Shown: in pieces, positions 26,313 through 35,070 of the stretch
Layout of the letters: the number at the start of each line of letters is the position of its first letter
Position numbering within the stretch: the stretch's first letter is position 1
Source of the DNA: Mannheimia sp041807705
Lineage (GTDB): Bacteria > Pseudomonadota > Gammaproteobacteria > Enterobacterales > Pasteurellaceae
DNA length: 64,000 bases
Reading direction: 5' to 3'
Assembly (NCBI RefSeq): GCF_041807705.1
Contig: NZ_JBGTYY010000006.1
Location: forward strand, 1 to 64,000
Notes under the pieces: model-generated
Database searches by the model: none
Seen by the model: only the letters and a program-made list of their open reading frames with translations
Told to the model about the DNA's origin: nothing
Made by a program: the position numbers and the translations under genes

Positions 26313-27314
26313 ATGAAACTTAAGTCTAAATTATTAGCCGTTGCTGCGGCGACTTTAATGGCATTCAGCAATGCTTCTGTTGCTAAAGATCTAAAAATCG
26401 GTATGTCAATTGATGATTTACGCTTAGAGCGTTGGCAAAAAGACCGAGACATTTTTGTGAATAAAGCGGAAAGCTTAGGGGCAAAAGTCTTCGTTCAATC
26501 CGCAAATGGCGATGCAACCGCTCAAATTTCTCAAATTGAGAATATGTTAAACAAAGATATTGATGTGTTAGTGATTATTCCGTTTAACGGTGAAGTGTTA
26601 TCCAATGTGATTGCTGAGGCAAAAAAAGATGGCGTTAAAGTACTTGCTTATGACCGCTTAATTAACAATGCAGATATTGATTTCTATGTTTCATTCGATA
26701 ATGAAAAAGTAGGTGAACTGCAGGCTAAAAGTATTATTGAGAAAAAGCCGGAGGGGAATTATTTCCTAATGGGTGGTTCACCTGTAGATAATAACGCGAA
26801 GCTGTTCCGTAAAGGTCAAATGAAGGTGCTACAACCGTTAATTGACAGTGGAAAAATTAAAGTGGTAGGCGATCAATGGGTAGATTCTTGGCTTGCTGAA
26901 AAAGCATTACAGATTATGGAAAATGCACTGACTGCTAATAAAAATAATATTGATGCAGTTGTAGCTTCAAACGATGCAACCGCAGGCGGTGCAATTCAAG
27001 CGTTAAGTGCTCAAGGGTTATCCGGCAAGGTTGCAATTTCCGGACAAGATGCAGATTTAGCCGCAATTAAACGTATTATTGCCGGTACGCAAACGATGAC
27101 AGTGTATAAACCAATTACCAATTTAGCCGACAAAGCTGCCGAAATTGCTGTTGCATTAGGTAAAGATGAGAAAGTAGAAACGAATGCTCAATTAAATAAC
27201 GGTATGAAAGAAGTACCGGCATATTTATTAGAGCCGGTTGTTGTGACTAAAGAAAATGTTGATGACACAGTAATTAAAGACGGCTTCCATACCAAAGATG
27301 CAGTATATAAATAA
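26313..27314 (+). CDS. xylF: D-xylose ABC transporter periplasmic binding protein
   Basis: The 333-residue protein has a signal peptide (residues 1-24, ending ASVA) and the sugar-binding fold of the ribose/xylose family. KIGMSIDDLRLERWQKDRDIF and VLAYDRLINNADIDFYVSFDN are highly typical of XylF. It binds xylose in the periplasm for XylGH. Length is close to E. coli XylF (330). A GAGG ribosome site precedes the ATG. A strong hairpin separates it from xylG, likely giving excess binding protein. Confidence 0.96.
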   Translation: MKLKSKLLAVAAATLMAFSNASVAKDLKIGMSIDDLRLERWQKDRDIFVNKAESLGAKVFVQSANGDATAQISQIENMLNKDIDVLVIIPFNGEVLSNVIAEAKKDGVKVLAYDRLINNADIDFYVSFDNEKVGELQAKSIIEKKPEGNYFLMGGSPVDNNAKLFRKGQMKVLQPLIDSGKIKVVGDQWVDSWLAEKALQIMENALTANKNNIDAVVASNDATAGGAIQALSAQGLSGKVAISGQDADLAAIKRIIAGTQTMTVYKPITNLADKAAEIAVALGKDEKVETNAQLNNGMKEVPAYLLEPVVVTKENVDDTVIKDGFHTKDAVYK

Positions 27315-27333
27315 ATCACTTTAATTTTTCTAG

Positions 27334-27359
27334 ATGGCGAGGCTTCCTCGCCATTTTTG
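27334..27359 (+). terminator. Attenuating terminator between xylF and xylG
   Basis: ATGGCGAGG-CTT-CCTCGCCAT followed by TTTTT lies 20 bases after xylF. The next gene is on the same strand, so the hairpin probably limits rather than blocks transcription into xylGH. Confidence 0.85.
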
Positions 27360-27380
27360 AAAATAAGGGGCTAACTAAGT

Positions 27381-28895
27381 ATGGCGAAATTATTAGAAAT
27401 GAAGAACATCACTAAAAACTTCGGTGAGGTTGTGGCATTAAATAATATTTCAATTTCCCTTGAAACCGGCGAAATACTTTCTTTATGTGGTGAAAATGGT
27501 TCAGGCAAATCAACCTTAATGAAAGTATTGTGTGGCATTTATCCTGCCGGTGAGTATGAAGGGGAAATCTATTTTTCCGGCGAAAAACTAATTGCCAAAA
27601 ATATTAAAGATACCGAAGAAAAAGGTATTTCCATCATTCACCAAGAATTGACCTTAGTGAAAAATATGTCGATTTTGGAGAATATGTTTTTAGGGAATGA
27701 AATTACCAAATCAGGCATTACAGATGACAATGAAATGTATCTGCGTTGCAAAACCTTACTTGAACAAGTGCAGTTGGATATTGACCCAAATACCAAAGTT
27801 GGAGAGCTAGGCTTAGGGCAACAACAGTTGGTTGAAATTGCCAAAGCATTGAATAAACAGGTACGGTTGTTGATTTTAGACGAGCCTACCGCCTCGTTAA
27901 CCGAAAAAGAAACCGAGATTCTGCTGAGTTTAATTAAAGATTTACAAGCTCACAATATTACTTGTGTTTATATTTCACACAAATTGAATGAAGTGAAAGC
28001 CATTTCCGACAAAATCTGTGTCATTCGAGACGGCGAACATATCGGTACTCGCAGTGCAGAGGGAATGAGTGAAGACGATATTATTACGATGATGGTTGGG
28101 CGTGAAATTACCTCGCTCTACCCACACGAGCCACATAATATTGGCGAAGAAGTTCTTCGAGTTGAAAACTTAACTGCTTGGCATCTAACCAATACACATA
28201 TCAAACGGGTTGATAATGCTAATTTTGTGCTATGCCAAGGTGAAATTTTAGGTATTGCCGGTTTGGTCGGTTCAGGGCGAACCGAGATGGCACAATGTAT
28301 TTTTGGCTCTTACCAAGGCAAATATCAAGGTGATATTTTTCTGCATAAGCAACCGATTAAAATCAAAAATTGTGCACAAGCGATTGAAAACCATATTGTG
28401 ATGGTGCCGGAAGATCGTAAAAAACACGGCATTATTCCGATTATGGGTGTAGGTAAAAACATTACTCTTTCTTCATTGCCACAATTTTGTTTTGGCAAGA
28501 AAGTGATTAATGAGCCGCTTGAAGAAACCATTATCAACCAGTCTATTGCGAAGCTAAAAGTAAAAACATCTTCGCCTGAATTAGCGATTGGGCGGTTAAG
28601 TGGTGGTAATCAGCAAAAAGCGATTTTGGCAAAATGTTTGCTACTCAACCCAAAAATCTTAATTTTAGATGAGCCGACACGAGGCATTGATGTGGGGGCA
28701 AAATATGAAATTTATAAACTCATCAATCAATTAGCCCAAGAAGGAATGGCGATTATTGTGATCTCGTCCGAATTGCCAGAAGTATTAGGGATTAGCGACC
28801 GTGTATTAGTTATGCACGAAGGAAAAATTAAAGCATATCTCATCAACCAGAATTTAACCCAAGAAAAAGTGATGGAAGCGGCACTCAAGGAGTAA
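27381..28895 (+). CDS. xylG: D-xylose ABC transporter ATP-binding protein
   Basis: The 504-residue protein has two fused ABC domains. The first has Walker A GENGSGKST (37-45), signature LGLGQQQLVEIAKAL and Walker B LLILDEPTASLT. The second has a degenerate P-loop GLVGSGRTE, signature LSGGNQQKAILAKCL and Walker B ILILDEPTRGIDVG. This asymmetric layout is typical of XylG/RbsA. It powers xylose import with XylH. It ends three bases before xylH. Confidence 0.96.
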   Translation: MAKLLEMKNITKNFGEVVALNNISISLETGEILSLCGENGSGKSTLMKVLCGIYPAGEYEGEIYFSGEKLIAKNIKDTEEKGISIIHQELTLVKNMSILENMFLGNEITKSGITDDNEMYLRCKTLLEQVQLDIDPNTKVGELGLGQQQLVEIAKALNKQVRLLILDEPTASLTEKETEILLSLIKDLQAHNITCVYISHKLNEVKAISDKICVIRDGEHIGTRSAEGMSEDDIITMMVGREITSLYPHEPHNIGEEVLRVENLTAWHLTNTHIKRVDNANFVLCQGEILGIAGLVGSGRTEMAQCIFGSYQGKYQGDIFLHKQPIKIKNCAQAIENHIVMVPEDRKKHGIIPIMGVGKNITLSSLPQFCFGKKVINEPLEETIINQSIAKLKVKTSSPELAIGRLSGGNQQKAILAKCLLLNPKILILDEPTRGIDVGAKYEIYKLINQLAQEGMAIIVISSELPEVLGISDRVLVMHEGKIKAYLINQNLTQEKVMEAALKE

Positions 28896-28898
28896 TCT

Positions 28899-30026
28899 AT
28901 GAACAAGTTAAAATCCATTAATTTACAAGTTTATATTATGCTGATTGCAATCATCGTAATTATGAGCTTTTTCTCTATTGCAACTGATGGTGCTTATTTA
29001 AGTGCCAGAAACATTTCTAACCTACTACGCCAAACTTCCATTACAGGTATTCTCGCCATTGGTATGGTATTTGTGATTATCTCGGCAGAAATTGACCTCT
29101 CTGTTGGCTCACTAATGGGTTTACTTGGCGGATTTGCTGCAATCAGTAATGTGTGGTGGGGCTGGCCGTTGCCTGTAACTATTCTAGTTACTGTTGTGTT
29201 AGGTTTGATGATTGGTGCTTGGAATGGTTGGTGGGTCGCTTATCAAAAAGTGCCGTCCTTTATTGTAACCCTTGCAGGTATGTTAGCATTTCGTGGTATT
29301 TTAGTGGGGATTACAAACGGCACAACCGTTTCGCCTATCAGCCAAGAGATGACGACTATCGGTCAAGGCTACTTGCCTGATATTGTAGGTATGATGTTAG
29401 GCACAATCGGTATTCTTTGCTTTATTGCGTGGGGAAGTTATCAACGCAAAGCAAGACAAAAACTCAATTTAACCGTGCCGTCTATGCCGAAAGACACCAT
29501 CAAATACGGCATTGTCGCAATCACTGTGTTAGGGGCGATTTACTTACTCAATGACTATCGTGGTGTGCCATTCCCAGTATTAGTGTTAGTTGTATTAGCC
29601 ATTGCAGGCACATTCTTAGCCCGCAAAACTGCCTTTGGTCGCCACGTTTATGCGATTGGTGGCAACATTGACGCAGCACGTCTTTCAGGGATTGCAGTTG
29701 AAAAAGTCAAACTTTCTATTTTTGCTCTAAACGGATTATTAGTCGCGATCGCTGGCTTAATTTTAAGCTCCCGACTTGGGGCAGGTGCTCCATCAGCAGG
29801 ACAAAATGCGGAACTTGATGCAATCGCTGCCTGTGTAATTGGTGGAGCAAGTTTAGCAGGTGGTATCGGTACAATTTACGGTGTGGTTATCGGGGCATTT
29901 ATCATCGCTTTACTCGATAACGGAATGAGTATGCTTGATGTTCCAACTTTCTGGCAATATATCGTAAAAGGTGCAATTCTACTCCTTGCGGTTTGGGTAG
30001 ATACCATCAGCAAGAAAAAAGCCTAA
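28899..30026 (+). CDS. xylH: D-xylose ABC transporter permease
   Basis: The 375-residue membrane protein has 8-10 hydrophobic segments, with family segments LLRQTSITGILAIGMVFVIISAEIDLSVGS (in two parts, about 43-72) and the ABC-contact loop around GIAVEKVKLSIFALNG. It forms the membrane channel for XylFG. Length is slightly below E. coli XylH (393). It is tightly linked to xylG. A paired but imperfect uptake-signal hairpin follows at 30038-30083. Confidence 0.95.
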   Translation: MNKLKSINLQVYIMLIAIIVIMSFFSIATDGAYLSARNISNLLRQTSITGILAIGMVFVIISAEIDLSVGSLMGLLGGFAAISNVWWGWPLPVTILVTVVLGLMIGAWNGWWVAYQKVPSFIVTLAGMLAFRGILVGITNGTTVSPISQEMTTIGQGYLPDIVGMMLGTIGILCFIAWGSYQRKARQKLNLTVPSMPKDTIKYGIVAITVLGAIYLLNDYRGVPFPVLVLVVLAIAGTFLARKTAFGRHVYAIGGNIDAARLSGIAVEKVKLSIFALNGLLVAIAGLILSSRLGAGAPSAGQNAELDAIAACVIGGASLAGGIGTIYGVVIGAFIIALLDNGMSMLDVPTFWQYIVKGAILLLAVWVDTISKKKA

Positions 30027-30037
30027 GTATTGAAGTT

Positions 30038-30083
30038 ACAAGCGGTCGAATTTGTAAATTTTTCTGCAAATCTGACCGCTTGC
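30038..30083 (+). terminator. Imperfect uptake-signal hairpin after xylH
   Basis: ACAAGCGGTCGAATTTG and its imperfect partner ending TGACCGCTTGC face each other across a short AT-rich spacer, 11 bases after xylH. The stem is weaker than the other paired uptake-signal structures here. Confidence 0.5.
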
Positions 30084-30127
30084 GATTATGTTAATGAAGT
30101 GAATAGCTTACATCTTGGGAGGCAGCG

Positions 30128-31108
30128 ATGAAACAACGCAGATTTGGTAAAACCAACAAAATGGTGTCAGAAATTGGGTTAGGCACTTGGCAACTTGGAA
30201 CGAAATGGGGCGATCCGTTCAATCATCAAGAGGCGATGGCAATTTTAGAAACCGCTTATGAGTAAGGCATCAATTTTATTGATACCGCCGATGTGTATAA
30301 CAACGGGCAAAGCGAGAAAGCGATTGGCGAAATCTTGAAAAAATACCCAGACTTTTTCTATGTGGTTACCAAGTGTGGGCGTGCGTTAAATCCGCATACC
30401 GCTGAAATGTACACGCCACAGGCAATCGAAAAATTTGTTGATGCCAGCTTAAGCCGTCTTGGCACAGAAAAGCTGGATATGATTTTGCTTCATTGTCCGC
30501 CAACGTCGGTTTATCGTAATGATGAGATTTTTGCTAAATTAGAACAGCTCAAAGCCAGCGGAAAACTCATTGACTACGGTGTGAGTATCGAAACTGTAGA
30601 AGAAGGCTTGCTGGCAATGGAGTATGACATTGCGGCAATGGAAGTTATCTTCAATATGTTCCGCCTCAAACCATTGGAGCAACTCTTCCCAACGGCTCAA
30701 CAAAAAGATGTGGGTATTATCGCCCGAGTGCCACTTGCAAGCGGCTTACTTACAGGTAGATACAACGCCAACACCCAATTTGGCAAAGATGACCACCGCA
30801 CATTTAACCGTCAAGGCGAAGCCTTCGATAAAGGCGAAACCTTTTCGGGTGTGGATTATCAGCTCGGCTTACAAGCAGTGGAGGAACTGAAAACTCTATT
30901 CGGCACGGAAGATTTAATTCCTCACGCCCTACGTTGGGTATTGATGAATGAAGCCGTCAGCACAGTAATTCCGGGAGCAAGTAAAGTTTTACAAGTAATT
31001 ACTAACGCAGCGGTGGATAACTTCCCACCATTAACTGAAGCTGAAATGCAAAAAGTAGAAGAGATTTACAACCACTTAATCCGCCCAAGTGTGCATCATT
31101 TGTGGTAA
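30128..31108 (+). pseudogene. Aldo/keto reductase, interrupted by a TAA at codon 46
   Basis: A start at 30128 with a GGGAGG ribosome site begins MKQRRFGKTNKMVSEIGLG and reads to AILETAYE, where TAA at 30263-30265 stops it. The same frame continues GINFIDTADVYNNGQSEKAIG and runs intact to 31108. The whole would be 326 residues, the normal aldo/keto reductase length, with D-x-x-x-Y catalytic residues (DTADVY) just after the stop. A single CAA to TAA change would explain it. A restart at 30293 would lack the first strand and the Asp of the active site, so activity is unlikely. It follows xylH and might once have served pentose metabolism. Confidence 0.88.
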
Positions 31109-31113
31109 ATTTT

Positions 31114-31151
31114 AAAATCGGGCTAGATAATTAAGTATCTAGCCCGATTTT
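31114..31151. terminator. Bidirectional terminator between the aldo/keto reductase and vapC
   Basis: AAAATCGGGCTAGATA pairs perfectly over 16 bases with TATCTAGCCCGATTTT across a six-base loop, with A and T tracts at both ends. The flanking genes converge on it. Confidence 0.9.
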
Positions 31152-31543
31152 TACCTCTGCCAATCTTCGTAACGCAAATTTGGTACACGTTGAAATTCTT
31201 TCACATTATGGGTAATTAATGTGAGATTTTGTGCGATGGCTTGTCCTGCAATTTGCACATCATAAGTGCCAATAGGCGTACCTTGTTTTGCAAGTTTTGC
31301 CCGAATTTCACCCGCTTGTTGAGCATCTTGTTCATTAAAGACTAATACTTCAAAGGGTAATAACGCAATTTTTGCCAAGTTTTTCTCTATATTTTGGCTT
31401 TTATAAGCTCCATAAAATAGCTCAAACATCACAATAGAAGAAACAGCAAAATCGCTTGGTTTATATTGCTTCATTGTGGTAATAAATTGGTTGTTACCGT
31501 TTAAAATCGCAATGACTGCGTTGGTATCTAATAAAAATGTCAT
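31151..31543 (-). CDS. vapC: VapC-type PIN domain toxin
   Basis: The 130-residue protein has the acidic residues of PIN ribonucleases: D6 in FLLDTNAVIAIL, E41 in VMFELFYGAYKS, and Asp residues in IGTYDVQIAGQAIA and near LTLITHNVKEFQRV. VapC toxins cleave tRNA or rRNA. Its ATG overlaps the vapB stop by four bases, a standard antitoxin-toxin arrangement. The gene looks intact. Confidence 0.9.
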   Translation of the reverse strand: MTFLLDTNAVIAILNGNNQFITTMKQYKPSDFAVSSIVMFELFYGAYKSQNIEKNLAKIALLPFEVLVFNEQDAQQAGEIRAKLAKQGTPIGTYDVQIAGQAIAQNLTLITHNVKEFQRVPNLRYEDWQR

Positions 31544-31785
31544 TCAAAGCAGCTCCAATCTCGTTCTTGTGTATTTTCAGATTGGCGAGCTTCTAAGATA
31601 GCTTCTTCCATTGTGGGATCGGCTGTATCTAATAAATCAAGCCATTCCCAATCTTCCACAATTGGCTCAATAATCATCTTATTGCCCACTTTTTCAATGC
31701 GTACTTTATCAGCATTAAAGCGAAAAGATTTAGGCAAGCGCAATGCTTGGGAATTTCCGCTCCAAAAAAGTTTTGCAACCGCCAT
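31540..31785 (-). CDS. vapB: VapB-type AbrB-fold antitoxin
   Basis: The 81-residue protein begins MAVAKLFWSGNSQALRLPKSFRF, the swapped-hairpin AbrB/VagC DNA-binding fold of VapB/VagC antitoxins. The acidic C-terminal tail (about 45-81) would wrap the VapC toxin. It is first in the operon and has an AAGGAGAA ribosome site. It should repress its own promoter with VapC. Confidence 0.9.
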   Translation of the reverse strand: MAVAKLFWSGNSQALRLPKSFRFNADKVRIEKVGNKMIIEPIVEDWEWLDLLDTADPTMEEAILEARQSENTQERDWSCFE

Positions 31786-31795
31786 AGCTTCTCCT

Positions 31796-31820
31796 TAATA
31801 TATACAAAAAATATATATTA
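31796..31820. promoter_or_regulatory. Inverted repeat upstream of vapB (candidate autoregulatory operator)
   Basis: TAATATATA and TATATATTA are perfect 9-base arms separated by 7 bases, immediately before the vapB ribosome site. The position suits an operator bound by the VapBC complex. The low complexity means chance cannot be excluded. Confidence 0.55.
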
Positions 31821-31922
31821 AATTAAGTTTAAAAACTTCGCTTGTCAATTTCTTTTCATCTGCTTTGATCGAAAAATCATTTTATTTTATAGTGCTACTT
31901 AAAGGAGATGTGGGAGGGAACA

Positions 31923-33083
31923 ATGACCGAGCAGTATCACAAAATCGCCCTGCTTTTTAATGCAAATAAAATTTACGATCGTGGCGTAATGCGAGGGATT
32001 GGGCAGTTTATTCAGGCTTCTCAATGCTCTTGGGATATTTTTGTTGAAGATGATTTTGTCTATCATAAAAATACCATTGAAAGCCTTTCTATTGATGGCA
32101 TTATTGCCGATTTTGACGATCCTGAAACCGTTGAGCTGCTAAAAGGCATTGATGTGCCGATTGTCGGTGTGGGTGGTTCTTATCAAAACCCTGATTTTTA
32201 CCCGAAAGTGCCTTATGTTGCCACCGATAACTATGCGTTGGTGGAAGCGGCATTTTTACACCTAAAGCAGAAAGGCATTAACCAATTTGCTTTTTACGGC
32301 TACCCAGCAGACACCGAAAAACATTGGGCGGTAGAACGCCAAAATGCCTTTATTCAGTTGATGGAAAAATATGAACATCAACCGAACTGTTACATTGGTG
32401 ACCAAACTCATTCCGATAACTGGCTCGAACTACAAACCAAACTCGGTGAATGGTTGCAAACTTTACCGCCCCATACAGGGATTATTGCAGTAACAGATGC
32501 GAGGGCCAGACATCTGCTACAAACCTGCGAGCATCTTAAAATTGCCGTGCCAGAACAGCTCTGCGTGATTGGGATTGATAACGAAGAACTCATTCAATAC
32601 CTCTCCCGTGTGTCGCTTTCCTCCGTTACACAAGGCACAACGCAAATTGGCTATCACGCCGCGAAATTGCTTTATCGCAAATTAAACGATCTGCCCGTTT
32701 CATTTAAACCGATTTTAATTCCTCCGTTGAAAGTGGAAGAACGCCGTTCGACCGATTACCGTTCTTTGCAAGATCCGTTAGTTATTCAGGCGATGCACTA
32801 TATTCGCCATCGGGCTTGTCAAGGGATCAAAGTAGAACAGGTGTTGGATCATCTTAAAATTTCTCGCTCCAACCTCGAACAGCGTTTTAAAGAAGAGATG
32901 AACAAAACCATTCATCAAGCAATCCACGAGGAAAAACTGGCACGAGCAAGATATATGCTCAAATTTACCGATATTTCTACCCAAGAGATTGCCAATGTGT
33001 GTGGATATCCTTCATTGCAATATTTCTATGCGGTGTTTAAAAAAGAATTCGGCAAAACCCCAAAAGAGTTTCGGGAAGAGTAG
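31923..33083 (+). CDS. xylR: Xylose operon activator XylR (AraC family)
   Basis: The 386-residue regulator has an N-terminal periplasmic-binding-protein-like xylose-sensing domain (IALLFNANKIYDRGVMRGIGQFIQ) and a C-terminal AraC helix-turn-helix domain (about 285-386, ending YPSLQYFYAVFKKEFGKTPKEFR). It activates xylAB and xylFGH on binding xylose. Two ATGs are possible, at 31908 and 31923; GGGAGGGAA before the second gives better spacing. Length matches E. coli XylR (392). It is separated from the xyl operons by a pseudogene and vapBC. Confidence 0.92.
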   Translation: MTEQYHKIALLFNANKIYDRGVMRGIGQFIQASQCSWDIFVEDDFVYHKNTIESLSIDGIIADFDDPETVELLKGIDVPIVGVGGSYQNPDFYPKVPYVATDNYALVEAAFLHLKQKGINQFAFYGYPADTEKHWAVERQNAFIQLMEKYEHQPNCYIGDQTHSDNWLELQTKLGEWLQTLPPHTGIIAVTDARARHLLQTCEHLKIAVPEQLCVIGIDNEELIQYLSRVSLSSVTQGTTQIGYHAAKLLYRKLNDLPVSFKPILIPPLKVEERRSTDYRSLQDPLVIQAMHYIRHRACQGIKVEQVLDHLKISRSNLEQRFKEEMNKTIHQAIHEEKLARARYMLKFTDISTQEIANVCGYPSLQYFYAVFKKEFGKTPKEFREE

Positions 33084-33156
33084 TTACAAGCGGTCGTTTT
33101 TAGGCAAAATTTTGCATATAATGAACCATATTTGATTTATTACTCAACGCATTCCA

Positions 33157-34152
33157 ATGACCAAACACAAACGCCCTACTTTGCAAGATATTGCTTCCCA
33201 TCTCGGCATTACTAAAATGACCGTCAGCCGCTTTTTGCGTGACCCGAACACGGTGGCGAAAGAGACGGGAGAACGCATTGCTCAAGCGATAGAGCAGTTT
33301 GGTTATATTCCGAACCGAGCCCCCGATATTCTCTCGAATGCGAAAAGCAGAGCGATTGGCGTGCTTGTTCCCTCGCTGACTAACCAAGTTTTTGCTGATG
33401 TGATTAAAGGCATTGAGCAGATTACCGACCAAGCGGGCTATCAGACAATGCTAGCTCACTACGGTTATAGCGAAGAAAAGGAAGAAAAGCGGATTGAGTC
33501 GCTGCTCTCTTACAACATTGACGGAATTATTCTCTCGGAAAATCATCACTCCGCCCGCACCCTAAAAATGCTGGAAGTGGCTCGCATTCCTGTGATTGAG
33601 ATAATGGAATGCGAAGGAGGTATTCAACAAGCGGTCGGATTTGACAATATTTCTGCAGCACAAGCGATGGTGGAAACGATGATCAATCGAGGCAGCCATC
33701 ATATCGCCTATTTCGGGGCGAGAATGGACAAACGCTCTCAGCTTAAAATGCAGGGCTACGAGCAGGCGATGCAAAAACACGGTTTGACACCATTGAATAT
33801 CACGACCGAAGAGCATTCCTCTTTTACGCTCGGAGCAGAACAACTCCGCAAAGCCCTCGCCCAACAACCCCAGCTGGACGGTGTGTTCTGCACCAATGAC
33901 GACTTAGCCATCGGGGCATTATTTGAATGCCAACGCTTAGGGATTAACGTGCCTGAGCAGATCAAAATTGCTGGCTTTCACGGGCACGATGTCGGGCAAT
34001 CTCTCACCCCACAACTCGCCAGCGTGATTACCCCACGCCTACAAATGGGCAGAGTCGCCGCCCAAGAACTACTCAACCGTATTCACGGCATACCGCAACA
34101 AAGCCCGATTATCAATTTGGGGTATCAGATCCATTTGGGGGAGAGTGTTTGA
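33157..34152 (+). CDS. gntR: Gluconate repressor GntR (LacI family)
   Basis: The 331-residue LacI-type repressor has the N-terminal helix-turn-helix RPTLQDIASHLGITKMTVSRFLRDP (residues 6-30) and a full periplasmic-binding-like effector domain. It matches GntR of the gluconate system, and two GntR-type operators flank gntK and the permease downstream. The 331-residue length equals E. coli GntR. No good ribosome site precedes the ATG, suggesting low translation. Confidence 0.9.
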   Translation: MTKHKRPTLQDIASHLGITKMTVSRFLRDPNTVAKETGERIAQAIEQFGYIPNRAPDILSNAKSRAIGVLVPSLTNQVFADVIKGIEQITDQAGYQTMLAHYGYSEEKEEKRIESLLSYNIDGIILSENHHSARTLKMLEVARIPVIEIMECEGGIQQAVGFDNISAAQAMVETMINRGSHHIAYFGARMDKRSQLKMQGYEQAMQKHGLTPLNITTEEHSSFTLGAEQLRKALAQQPQLDGVFCTNDDLAIGALFECQRLGINVPEQIKIAGFHGHDVGQSLTPQLASVITPRLQMGRVAAQELLNRIHGIPQQSPIINLGYQIHLGESV

Positions 34153-34191
34153 ACCGACAACCACGCTGTGGCAATCGGTTATGACAGATTT

Positions 34192-34350
34192 AGGGGCGTT
34201 GCCCCTATGATTGAATTGCTCGCAATAAGACTTTTTCTTCCCCCTTTGGGGGAAGTACCGCCAAAGGCGGGGTAGGGGGAGTACAAGTATGCCGTTTTGT
34301 ATTTTTCTGTAAAATCTTGACCGGTTCACCCACTTCCCCCAAAGGGGCCA
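34192..34350. repeat. Cluster of short palindromic repeats between gntR and gntK
   Basis: The convergent gap holds AGGGGCGTTGCCCCT (34192-34206) and two facing copies of a CCCCCTTTGGGGGAAGT motif, at 34240-34257 and in complement near 34330-34347. These look like non-coding intergenic repeats that can fold back on each other and may act as bidirectional terminators. No coding is seen. Confidence 0.55.
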
Positions 34351-34361
34351 GAAAGATCTAG

Positions 34362-34883
34362 TTATGTGCTTAAAAATGGCTCTACCGCCGCCACACATCT
34401 TTCCACCACCTCTTCAAAACTGCCGTCAATATCAATAAAGATCACATCAGGCTCGTCTGCTTGGGGGATTTCGAGGGTGTTGAACTGGCTTTGCAGCATT
34501 TCAGGCTTCATAAAATGCCCTTTGCGTTGTTGCATTCGCTCTAATACCAGCTCAAATGAGCCGTTTAGGAACAGAAATTTGACATCGGCATTGCCTTCAC
34601 GGATTTGATCACGGTATTTTTTCTTTAATGCCGAGCAGACAATAATCCCTTTTTCGCTTTTCTGTTCAAGGCTAAATGCCGCATCGTTAATGCGTTCCAA
34701 CCACGGGCGGCGATCGTCATCGTTTAGCGGTGTGCCACCAGCCATTTTGACGATATTTGCACGGGGGTGGAGATCGTCCCCGTCAATCAATTTCATACCT
34801 AATTTTTGTGCAATAGCCGTGCCAACAGAGGTTTTCCCTGTGCTAGATACCCCCATTAAGATAAATGCTTTTCCTTGAGACAT
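34362..34883 (-). CDS. gntK: Gluconokinase
   Basis: The 173-residue kinase has the P-loop GVSSTGKTS (11-19), DGDDLHPRANIVKMAGGTPLNDDDRRPWL (in two parts, about 34-62) and the substrate-binding RKGHFMK segment. It phosphorylates D-gluconate to 6-phosphogluconate. Length matches E. coli GntK (175). It is divergent from the permease gene over a shared promoter region with two GntR boxes and a CRP-like site. Confidence 0.95.
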   Translation of the reverse strand: MSQGKAFILMGVSSTGKTSVGTAIAQKLGMKLIDGDDLHPRANIVKMAGGTPLNDDDRRPWLERINDAAFSLEQKSEKGIIVCSALKKKYRDQIREGNADVKFLFLNGSFELVLERMQQRKGHFMKPEMLQSQFNTLEIPQADEPDVIFIDIDGSFEEVVERCVAAVEPFLST

Positions 34884-34895
34884 TTGTCTACTCCT

Positions 34896-34911
34896 ATGTT
34901 ATCGGTAACTT
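34896..34911. promoter_or_regulatory. GntR operator upstream of gntK
   Basis: ATGTTATCGGTAACTT resembles the GntR box known from E. coli (ATGTTA-CCG-TAACAT type) and sits 13 bases before gntK, where it would block transcription or initiation. Confidence 0.75.
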
Positions 34912-34968
34912 TTATTTGAGCTTAATTTAGCAGGTTAAAACGAAAAATCATCTGCTATTTCTGAAAAA

Positions 34969-34984
34969 TTTGAAGTAGATCACA
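34969..34984. promoter_or_regulatory. CRP-like site between gntK and the gluconate permease
   Basis: TTTGA-AGTAGA-TCACA matches nine of ten conserved CRP positions and is roughly central in the divergent promoter region. Confidence 0.65.
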
Positions 34985-35034
34985 AATTTAAAATAAAAAA
35001 TAACGAATTATTTACAAGTTTAGTTTTTATCGTT

Positions 35035-35050
35035 ATGTTACCGATAACAA
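35035..35050. promoter_or_regulatory. GntR operator upstream of the gluconate permease
   Basis: ATGTTACCGATAACAA is a close match to the GntR box and lies 21 bases before the permease start. Together with the box before gntK it marks the GntR regulon. Confidence 0.8.
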
Positions 35051-35070
35051 TTTATTGTGGAGAAAATAGT

